From Platanthera guangdongensis (lineage: Eukaryota > Streptophyta > Magnoliopsida > Asparagales > Orchidaceae), in NCBI GenBank assembly GCA_039583875.1, contig CM077151.1, forward strand, positions 21,886,766 through 21,950,765: a stretch of DNA of 64,000 bases. Reading direction: 5' to 3'. The notes below the pieces were generated by a model. It was not told the origin of the DNA. It saw nothing but the letters and a program-made list of their open reading frames with translations, and did no database searches. The first letter of the stretch is position 1. Each line of letters begins with the position of its first letter. Positions 23,101 to 35,100 of the stretch are shown in pieces. Position numbers and translations under genes: made by a program.

Positions 23101-26100
23101 ATATGCAAGTCTTATTAGAAAAATTCCTGCTTACCGTGACCATGCAAACAAAGAGATGCACTAATTAAACACTACATTTTAATGATTGTTTAAGATATTA
23201 TTGAGTTAAAAGATTCATATTTTAGGAGATTTTTAACATATCAAGACATGTTACTACTTAATCGATTCAAATGTACAAGAGCAGAGTTCATAAACATGGA
23301 AGGGGGAATCAAGTTATGAAACAATATTCACTCAAGTATTAGAACCAAACAGATATAAGAAACAAGATTCGATGACACAAAAGAAACTAGATAGAGAACT
23401 TTATATTTTGCGGGTTCAAGAATATGTGAGTGATATGATTACTATGCATCGATTTGGTGAAATAGATAATCATCTAGATTAAGTCATTCGTAGACACGAT
23501 TATCTCCCAAATAGACATGTGTACAATACAGTATGACATCAAACACCAATCATTTAATCGCTAACAAGGTGTCCTAACAGTTATCATTCAAATTAATTAA
23601 TGCTCGTGCTCAAAAACCAACTAGGCCTCAAATTATTCATCGAACGAGATGAGATTCATCAACGTGAGAATCCAATTAAAATCACATCCTTACACTAACT
23701 CATGCCCCCATAAGTGAAAAATCTAAATAAGCATCATTCATGTAGGTGACTATCCAAATAAATTCATTCATGACCACAAACACGTATCATTTCAATTATT
23801 TTAAACCTTAAACTACTAAGTTGTCCGTTTAGGCATTCGAGATCTAAATTTATTTGACAAAACAAATATTAAAGGATGAATTCATATAATTATAAAAACA
23901 AACGCATAATTTAAGTTCAATGTTTCCAAGAGAGAGAGAGAGATCTCTACTTGCCTTAAGGCTGAAGCTGAAAATGACGACGACGACTAAGCGATGCAAG
24001 CAAAAACAGAAATCCTACTTCAAACCTGTTTAGGAACAACGAAAGAGATACAGGTCTCTCAAGATGCATAACGCTATCATAGATAATTAATTACAAAACC
24101 TAAAGCACAAAGAGGGTTTAAGAATTTACCTCCCTCAAAAGTGAGGGGAGAGTAGATACCACATAGAGACAGAGACTTGACGACGCTTAGGCTTGGGGAA
24201 AACCCTAAATCAGAGAGGGCTTCTTCATGAACCGTCGATTGATGTGACGAACGACGCCGAAAATCACAATTACACGAGGGTTAGACGATTACAAAGGGAC
24301 GAAAATTACGAAACACAAGTTATATGAGATTTGGAGCACGAATAATTCAATAGAGATACAAAAAAATCTGAATAAGGGTAATGAAAGAAGATTCTTACCA
24401 TAAGGAGGTCTAATCCGAGTCCAACATCTGAGTGAAGGAAGATTCAAGCAAAACCAAAGGCGAAATTGGAGCCCATGGTAGAGAGTAAGATGGTTGTCGG
24501 CCCAAGGAGAGGAGGGAGAAGTTGGTGTTAGCTGCTTGGGAAGGAGGCAGAGCTCCTGTCGGCCATGACATGAGGAGGAAGAGGAGAAGGACCACCGGCC
24601 CTGAAAAAAAATGGAGGTGGCGGCGGAATCAGGAGGCCCAACTTGCGAAAGAGGCGAAGTTGGCTCCTGGAGAGGAGGAAGGAGCAGCAGCGTCTGCCAG
24701 CCCTTGCAGAGGTGGAGGAAGCGACGGGGAAGCAAGAGGAGGTGCTGGGAGGCGGTAGACGCGGGAGACGGGACGGCGAGACATGCGTCTTGCGGGAATC
24801 AGGGCTGGAGCGGGATCAGGAGAAAATGAAAGTGGGGGCTGACCGGTTTAGGTGTTAGAGGAGGGAAAAACCCTATTTCCCAAATTACAAAAAAGCCGCT
24901 CAAAAAAAAAAAACTCAAAAAGAAACCCCTATATATAATATTTGAAATACAGGTTGTTACAGGAGTGATCTATGACGGAGTTGGGGTGGAGGCCACCAGG
25001 AAGAGAAATCTGCATGCGATCTATCGCAGGAGCGTGGCCTCTACCTTGCGAGCCCCACTTCCGATAGGGGAAATCACTTTCTCAGCCGAAGACATGTTCA
25101 AAAACGAAAAACCCCTTCCACGATGCCTTGGTGATTCAGGCGGCGGTGGAGAATTTCACGGTCTCCCATATTCTTGTCGTTTAACCAACTCTTTCATACT
25201 TGAGAGGGTTAGGCGGTGAAGAAGCGTTTCAAAGCTTGAAACTCCAACCGACACGGGCTTCCATACTGCAGGGATCTCGGGCATGAGAGAGTCTCTACCT
25301 TTACCTACGGGTAGGAACAGAGGCGGTGAGCTCGGTCCTAGTGCGCAAAGAGGGATAAGACGTGCTCGTAACAGATTCTTCCCCATTTATGACGTATTTC
25401 TTTTATTATGAATGACAATGATATTGTTATAAAATGAGCCGTTCGAGCTTAAGAACACAGGGACAATATATCAACGGATCCAAAATGGGCGAAACCTGGC
25501 GATCTATTAGTAAAGAGCAAAAGCGTGCATCTCGAGGACTTGTTATTTTGCCATGCTCCATTCTGCCAAGTGCGTCTTCGGAGAAGCTGTCATCTATTTC
25601 CCCGGATAAGGTCAGGGCCATCATAGAGATAGAAGCTCAGGAATGTCTTCAACGCTTAACGTGTTGACTCGCAGGACTGAGCAGGGCCCTAGCATTGCGC
25701 AATCACATAGACAACAAGCTCAGTGTGAAGAAGCGTTTCAAAGCTTGAAACTCCAACCGACACGGGCTTCCATACTGCAGGGATCTCGGGCATGAGAGAG
25801 TCTCTACCTTTACCTACGGGTAGGAACAGAGGCGGTGAGCTCGGTCCTAGTGCGCAAAGAGGGAAAGAAACAACTTCCCATTTATTATGTCGTGTGAGTA
25901 GGGTCCTCCGGAAGGCCGAACTGCGTTATCTCATTCTGGAGAAGCTGTCCTTTTCCCTCATCATCTCAGCTCGTAAGCTTCGGCCCTACATCCAGGCTCA
26001 TTCAATCAAGTTGGTCACAGATCATCCACTTCGCAGCATTATGGATGTGGTCGAGCATTCTAAAAGGCTGGCCAAATGGTCGGTGGAGCTTAGCGTGTTT

Positions 26101-29100
26101 GATATTTTCTTTGCCCGCCGAACGACGATGAAGGCTCAAGCAGTGGCCGACTTCCCGACCGTCTATACAGCGGAAACGAGCGAACAGGAGCCGCAAGAAT
26201 GGAAACTTGGGAGATGTTTGTGGATGGAGCATCAGAGAGATACTCGATGGGGGCCGGAGTCATCCTGATGAGTCCCCAGGGAGGCAAGATCGAGCACGCG
26301 GTGGATATCAATTTTCCCATCACAAACAATCATACGGAGTACGAAGCTGTGATCGTCGGCCTCTGCCTTGCCCGCGAATTGGGAATTCAAGATCTTCGGG
26401 CTCATTCAGACTCTTTGGTAGTGACTTCTCAGATCCGAGGAGAGTTGAGGCTCGAGAGCCCATGCTGTAACACTACTTGGTGAAGGTGAAAGAGTTGGTG
26501 AGTGCTTTTCACTCATTCTCCATCCAACACGTGCCAATGGTGGATAACTCAGCGGCGGATCGTTTGACCAAGCATGACCTCGCATCGGGAGGAGTTGTGA
26601 CTGAATTGTTCCGGCCGTCCATCGAGGAAGGGGAGCTCATGGAGATCGACCAACAACCATCGTGGATGAATCCGTTTGACCAAGCATAACCTCACGTCAG
26701 GAGGAGTGGTGACTGAATTATTCCGCCGTCCATCGAGGCAGGGGAGCTCATGGAGATCGACCAACAACCATCGTGGATGAATCCGTTTGTAGAATTCTTG
26801 ACCACGCGACTGTTTCTTCCCAGGGTTGAAGACAAAAGGCGATTCAGGTATAAGTCGGCTTACTACCTACTTCACGAAGGAACTCTCCACCGAAAGACTT
26901 TGTCGGGTTTCTTGGCGCGATGCATCGCTGAGGTGGAGGTGCCCCGGGTCTTGGATGAGATCCACTCGGGAGAATGCGGAAGTCATTCTGGATGAAGAAC
27001 TCTAGAGAAAAGGGTGTTGAGGCAGGGATACTTCTGGTCAACCGTACGGAAGGACGCGGAGCAGTTCGCCAAAATGTGCTCGAGATGCCAACTCCACACC
27101 CCTCCAACTACAGTCCACACAACGACTCAGGTCAATTACGGCCTTATGGCCCTTCGCAATCTAGTGGATGGATCTCGTTGGGCCGTTCCCCCAAGCAAGT
27201 GGGCAAAGGAGGTTCATTCTCGTGATGTTCGACTATTTTTTCCAAGTGGATCGAGGTGAAGACATTGGCGAAGACTACCTCCCAAATAGTGAAGAACTTC
27301 AATCGAGGGGAGATCATCTACATGCACGGGATGCCGCTCGCGATCGTCACAGATAACAGACCGTAGTTCGCAAGCACGGAGCTCGTCAATTTCTGTAGCC
27401 CACTGGGAATTGACCTCCGCTTCGCGTCCGTTCATCATCCTCGGAGCAACGGCCAGGTCGAGACCACCAACAAAGTCATCATCAACCTGTCGAGGAAAAA
27501 GGTGGAAAACTTAAAAAGAAATTGGGTCGAGCAACTCCCTTCTGTCCTTTTTTGGAAGCAGTAATCCCGATGGAGTTCGACGCTAGGAGTCCGAGAGTGG
27601 TAGCTGCAGAAGGAGAAGAAGAATGGAGGGTAGAGAATGAGAAGTAGAGGCTCTCACTAGACCTTGTGGAGGAACTTCGTGACCTCGCAGCAATCCACCA
27701 AGAGGAAGTCAAGCGCAGGATGACAAAATACTTTGACAAACACATTTGGGTCAAGCAGTTCGACAAGGGTGACTTAGTTCTCAAGAAGGTGGATGCCCCC
27801 GACAGTGCCGCGACCGTGGGAAAGCTCCAGCCAAATTGGGAGGGACCTTACATGGTGGCAAAAGTACCGAAGACCGGAGGGTACCGACTTTTAGATTGTG
27901 AGGGGGAGCTCCTTAGGAACGCATGAAGCGATGACGATTTAAAATGCTTTTTTCCTTCAGCCTCCTATCGATTCACAATGTATTTGAATTCTGCTTTTCT
28001 GCTTAAATTAATATAACTCTGTTGCTATGACAAATGCAAGTGAAACGTCCACTGAATGACCTCTGCGAGAGACTGAAAATAGAAATAGTTGAAGTTCTCA
28101 AGCTGAGTTGTTCCCTTAGTTCGGTCCCCACATGAGCTCCTCTCTCGCATACCGGCTACTTGCCCCCTCGAGTGAGTTGAAGTCCTCGAGCTGAGTTGTT
28201 GCCGTAGTCTGGGTCCCTGCACGAGCTCCTCTCTTGCATACTAGCTACTTGCCCCATCGACTGAGTTGAAGTCCTTGAGCTGAGTTATTGTCGTAGTCCG
28301 GGTCACTGCACGAGCTCCTCTCCTGCATACCGTCTACTTGCCCCCTCGAGTGAGTTGAAGTCCTCGAGCTGAGTTGTTGCCGTAGTTCGGGTCCCTGCAC
28401 GAGCTTATCTCCTGCATACCGACTACTTGCCCCCTCGAGTGAGTTGAAGTCCTTGAGCTGAGTTGTTGCCGTAGTCCGGGTCCCTGCACGAGCTCCTCTC
28501 CTGCATACCGACTACTTGCCTACTCGAGTGAGTTGAATCCTTGAGCTGAGTTGTTGCCGTAGTTCGGGTCCTTGCACAAGCTTCTCTTCTGCATACCAAC
28601 TATTTGCCCCCTCGAGCGAGTTGAAGTTCTCGAGCCGAGTTGTTGCCGTAGTCTGGGTCCCTGCACGAGCTCCTCTCCTGCATACCGGCTACTTTCCCCC
28701 TCGAGTGAGAAGTCTCCCCATCTGGTCCCTAGGGGTCAGGGAGCAAAGGAGAAGCTTACCTGGGAATGATAAAAGGCTTTGCGAGCTCGCCTTGTGGGGC
28801 GAGGCGAGCGTAATGCGAAAAGAGGGCAGCGACCCACGAGACATCGAGAAGAAAGAAATATGAAAGCGCGAGTTGAGAAGGACTCGCTGCCGGATATCGC
28901 TTCACAGGCAAGCACTTGTTGAGTTATGGGAGAACCTAATGAAACCTAAATCAGCGCGAGACGAGAACCGATTCCTAGGAGCCTAGCGCGCAGTGATGCC
29001 AGGTATAAAGCACTAGCGATATTCACACCTAGGGGAGTCGAAACCTAAGGTCCGAGAAGTCTATCGTCAATGACAATAAAGTTGGGCGAGTAGACTAACA

Positions 29101-32100
29101 GATGAAAGCAATGTCCAAAATAAAACACAAGTATACACAAGCAATAAATATCATATATTGCAAAAAAGTGAAAGCACGAGTACACTCAAATTAAATGTTC
29201 GATTACATAAATAGGCGAATACGCCGAACAAGACAAAGAACTATAAGCAACAACTCATTCTTCTCCTCCTTCGTCAGAACTCATCTCGGGGTAACTTGAC
29301 GGCGCGGGGAAGATATCCGGGATCAGCAGTTCCGGAGTAAGGGCTAGCCCCACCTCGTTCAGGGCGCCTCATTGTCGGAGATGCTTCATCGCGAGTTGGG
29401 TAGTAGTCACGACGAGAGCTTGGAGAACCTCCTCCATCTCTACAACAACAGGTCTAGGAGTGGCGGTACTGGCAGTCTTCTCAGCGGCTTGGCGCTGGCA
29501 CTGCAGCAAATTCGACTCCGCCTCGCCAAGGTGATTGGCGAGGTAATCATTGTTGCTTCGGGAGTCCCGCAACCCCTCCAGTTTGGAGATCCGCTCGGCC
29601 CATGGAAAATTCGGCATCCTGCAAAAAGCCGAGTCTCAGATGAAATAAACTGGGAAAGACAGCGAGACAACGAATGAGAGTAAATACCTCGTTCGGGGCA
29701 GGCAGGGTGGCACCTCGGGCGGCTGCGAGCTTAGTACTGGCTTTCGCCAACTATTCTTTGGTGGTGCCAAGAGCGTCTGTGGTCGCTGCCAGCTTGCGGG
29801 TCATGCTAAGGGCTCGCCTCGCGGTTTGGTGAAAATGTTTAGCGGTGTGGAGGACGGAGCTGCTGCTGCGGTTGGCCAACTCGCAGACGGAGGTACTTGC
29901 CAGCATTACCGCGTCCTCCCACCCGTAAAGGCCGAACATGACGTTGAAGGCGTCGTCTGGGTTCTCGTCTTCCACCCAGGGGGGCAACCACGAGCTCAGG
30001 CTCACCCGGTGCATCCCCTCATGCCACTGGAGGAGGTCTCCTTCCAGGTCCTTAGCGCGCATCCCCGACCCATAGTTAAGGTGGGCGTTGGGGGCTTCTT
30101 CCGATTTCTTGGTAGTGGCGGTGCTCGCCTCGCCAGTTTTGGACTTTTTCTTTTTTGGCTCGGAGGTGGGAGCGACCACATGATGAATATTTTCTTTTCC
30201 TTTGGCGGGTGCCGAAGAGGAGCCACCGACGCGCACCACAGCGACCTCGACAGGGTGCGAGGCGAGGTCTTTGCTGGTAGGGGTCTTCGCAGCCACTGAC
30301 GGCATGTTCACGGGCAGGGTCCGTACTCCCGCGAGTACAAGTCAATCATTGCCTAATTTTAGAACGCGTTCACGTAAATAGAAGATTGGTGAGTTCATAC
30401 CTATTACGGGCATGTCGAAAGCGAGTTGGTCCCGACGCCGTCGCAAGTACATGACGTCAAAATTTTTACCCTTCAGCAGATTGTAAAGGGCGGGGGCGTC
30501 ATGCTCCACGCGAGGCGACTTGTATGCGCTCCCGCTCCTCTGAATGGGCGCGAATGACAACGTCCCGAACGCGCCCCGCACGAAGACGAACTTATCTGTC
30601 CAATGATGGACTTTGTTCGGCGTCTCCACTATCTTGACACAGGCACTGGAGAAGAAGACGACGCCGTCGTTGGTCACCTTCAGGGCCAGGATCTTGCGGA
30701 AGGCGGTGAGGTTGAACTCGATCCCGTCCTCGCACCTGTAGCATGTGAAGGCGACCATGACGCTGATGCCGTTAGAGTTGACCTGCACTGTTACCAATCC
30801 AAAATACTTGAACACCCGGTTCACCTCGGGCCATAGGGGGAGTCGCAACCCCGATTGGAAGTGAGTCAGGGGGAAGGCGAGCTCGTCTGCTAAAAATGTG
30901 TTGATGCTCTCGCCGGGTGAGGGTCGCCTTGCCGAAAATCCTTCGGGGAGGTATCGCGCCTCAAAAGCCTTGAGCTCTGCAGTGGTTGTCTGCGAGTCCG
31001 GAAAACAATGATCGATGAAGTTCGCAACGCAGTGCGGGCGACCCTCATTGCCCCTTGATTCGCAAACCATCTTAGCACAAGCGAGGCCAGTAGAAGGTTT
31101 TTGAGTAGGGGAGGCAGAAGATCTTAGGAGTATGAGAGTGTACCTCGACCCCATGCCCCCCTATTTATAGCTTTTGGTCAGGTAAGGCCTCTCCCGTCAG
31201 CATGCAAGTTCGCAGAATTATGAGGGACACTGGTACTCACCGCGCTTCAACCCGTGAGAATCGCTCTCGCATTATCGTATACTCGCTGGTATTGCGCTCC
31301 CGCGCCCCTATACTCGCATGCTAACTCATGTATAAAAACATTCAACTCATGACTGACAGAGGCAAAAGAGAACTATTTTTCTATTATTACTCGGCGTTCA
31401 ACGCGAGTACAAAAAATCTTGAGTGCCCCAATGAAAAACAAATACATATTTGCCGGGTACAAAAGAGCAAGCCCAAAAGAGTGACAGACGAAATGTGGTT
31501 AGTAAAACAAAACAACCAGAATAAAAAATGAAATCCTAATCCGCTACTTACGGCGTAATGGCCCATTTCCCCGGCCTCGCAGACGAACTGGGTGGCGGGT
31601 AGCTCAGGTTATGCCCATCGCCTCGTGGAACTTCTCCTGAGCGCGCCACATATACTCCTCTCCCTTGTGCATGACCTCTTCCAGGCTGCTCGCCTCGCCA
31701 ACATATCCCGCGATCTGCGCATATTTGCAGAGATGATCTTCAGTGGCGAACTGGACGGTATCCGGCTCGTACAATCTCTCTTCGACATCTAACATCTGCA
31801 GGAAGAGCCTGCTTTCGCCCTCCAGCTGTGCGTTGTAGTTCTCCACCATGTCCACGCGGTGCCAGAGTTGGCCGAGTTCTTGTTTAGTCTCTAGCGGGGG
31901 CGCGACAATGCAAAAACGAGAGCAAAATCATAGGACGTGAGGACCGCGAGCAGGCGAGTACTGAAGTCGGCACTCTCTTCTCGCGGGTCAGCCATCAACT
32001 CGCGAAAAGTGCTCAACATCCTAGGAAGCGTTGTCCCCAACGGGGTCCCCAGGGATGAGAGCTCACGCGAAGCGGGAGTCTGAGACTGGAAAAAGAGATG

Positions 32101-35100
32101 TTAGCAAAAAGTGAAGTTCAACGAAGCAAGAGATACCCAACCTAGGCTGAGTGACTCACTTTCCGGGGGTACATCACCTCCCTCCGTGGGGCGAGGCGTT
32201 ACCTTCGCCAAGGACTTCCCGCCAATGTGGGGCGACTCGATCACTCGACTCCCCGACTTCGAGGTGTCGAGTGGCAGTCGCGGGCTCTGAAGTAGCGATA
32301 AGCGGTGGTGGAATCTTGTCCCCGGAGAGGTCGGGTGTGAAGACCCTTTATTCCGGGCTTCCCAAAAGATTTCAAGGATCGAATGTATTTTCAATAAAAA
32401 GGTCGTAACATAAAAACCACAACACAAAGATTATAAACACCAGAATTTTTATTCATTAAATTATTTATTTACAATAGTTGCTACAAAAATTTTAAAGTAC
32501 GTAACCGTACTAAATACAAAAATCACAATTATCATCAGTACAAGAGGCCTTATGCCTTTCCTGGGCTTCTTCGATCTCTATAAATATCTTCAACCATACC
32601 TTCGCCAACTCTTCCGACGGAATCTTCTTTGGTGCACTGGGAGTCGCTCCTGTTGCCTACAAATTGAGTCCACAATGATCTAGTCATAAAAATTATGAGT
32701 ATGTAAGAAAAAATATTTCGTGATTAATTATACATGCAAATAAGGGGAGATAACAATATGCATACATCACATTAAATCATAATTACTTACATATTTATTC
32801 TCAAAATAGTTTCCTGAAACCCCCCCCCATTTTTAATTACATCAAATAGGAAATATTTATGTATGCAACTTGAATTGGCCACACCACTTTATGACAAAAA
32901 TTGTAGGCTCACCCCTACTGGTAAATCCATCAGTAGATGCCTCTACATCATAGGATTCAAAACTTTCATATTTCCTTATGCAGAGTTTTAAACTGATTCT
33001 TATCTTTATCGTAATTTTTTGTGAAAACAGGAGTTTTTAATAAAAGTATTCCCATCAGAAATATGTATCGCTTTCATGTTTTTCCTTCGCCCACATTTAT
33101 TCCATAGCGATAAATCATTGAGTTAAACTCATATGCACATGCAATGTTTATTTAAAAAGTAAAACATGAATATGAAATTACGTGAATAAAACTTAATCCA
33201 AGAAATAAGAAACTCACAAAGGCCTTGCCTTTATCAGTACTTTTGTTCGCATTATTGCCACAATTATCTTGCGACGTCATCCTCTTGTTCTTGGGTCTAG
33301 GAAACTATTGAAATAGTACACACTTTTATTTGGGCTGTTTCACTTGATATTCGTAACATTAATGTTTTAAAAGATTAATTAATAGACGTTTGAAATCCGT
33401 CAAAATTACGAAAGTCAAAATAAACGACAAAAGAAATGTTTATATGAGCTATCCAACCAAAAGACTTCAACCGAGACTGCGAATCTCAAACTCAGCTGCC
33501 AAATGACACAAAATAACCAAAGAAATAGCTCTTAAAATAGTCTCAAAAAACAGCCCCCAAAAGTATGCTTATCAGCCCTTTAAAACCAACATGGTTTCAT
33601 ACCAAAATCAGTCCAAAACAACCCACAAAATTGTCTCAAAATGGTCACAAAATTGTCTCAGAATATTCCCAAATATAGTAATAATAGAAGAATAATGGCC
33701 AAACCAGAAAGGGAGGAGAAGGGGCTGCACAACAGTCATAATAGCTACACAGAAGGAAGCACAGCAAGGGAAACCAGTAGTAGTTCAGGATCAGCAGTAG
33801 GGAGCAGCAGCAGGGAACAACAACAGGGAAGTTGTAGCAGCTCAGGAACAACAACAAGAAGAGCAGCAACAACAGCTCAGGAACAACAACAAGGAGAGCA
33901 GCAGTGAGAAGGCAGCAGCAGGGAGCAACAACTGCTCGGGTGCAGCAGCAGGGAGCACCAGCAGCTCGGGTGCAGCAACAAGGAACAACAACAACTCAGG
34001 TGCAGCAGCAGGGAGCAACAACAGAAAGCAACAACAAAGTAAAAGAGAGGCAGAAGGAGAGAAGATGAGGAGCAACAACCAGAAAAGAGAAGGGAGTGAA
34101 GAAATGAGAAGTTCAGCTCTATTTATAACAAGAGATATGAGGTCACACGACAAAAATTCAATCAAGAGAGTTATTGCACCTCTTAAAGGTGTCACCAAGC
34201 AAACCAAGCTACACCACCAGCCAACACCAAACCTTCCAAGTGTCAAAACAATCCCAAGATGTCACCAAATCAGCCCTAAAATACAAATTAGCCAACACTT
34301 GACTTATCCAAGTGTCAAAACCGGTCAACACCACACCAACCAGCACACTTATACAGCCAGCCCACTAATGACAGCCCACTTACCATGCCCATTTAAATGG
34401 CAGCCCACTTAACAAGCCCATTTAAATGGCAACCCACTTAACAAGCCCACACAATCATAATATTTGACTATTGACACCCACAATAATAAATTAAAATAAA
34501 TTTAACAAATAAAATGAAACGGAAAAACACGAAAATTGTTCGTAAAAATTCGATTTGCCTTTTGTTCATCATCTTTGAAAAATTAAAATTATTTGGCGCA
34601 TTTTTGGATCGTTACATCGGGCACACTTTGAATGGCCACATCGACATTGATAGGCTTGCCCTGAAAGTCGTGGAAAGAAGGCACATTGAGGCGAGAAGGA
34701 TTATTAACATTAATTCCGCAAGAGCAAGAGGAATTGAAGATCTTACCAGGAACGACGAGGCGAGATGGTTTCTTGACCTTGAAGAGTCGTATTTTCTTTG
34801 ATCTCGCGCCTTATTTCCCCTGGGAACTCGCCAGAGCGATCACAATGGCGGGATCGACGACAGGCTGCAACATCGAATAGGGAATCGCGCTCAGGACATT
34901 TCCCTTTACACTCGTGTCAGGAGAAAGGGTACTTCGACTCACCTCGGTCGGTGTGAGCTGAATATCTAAGGGAAGCTGGTCCGCTCCGCCAGCTCGCGAA
35001 GGCCTCTACAGAGTGGGCTCGCGCCATGGTGATACCACAACCAGAATAGAGCCCGCCTCGCCGGGGGGCGCCGTGACTGTCTCTCGTTTCTTCTTCTCGC

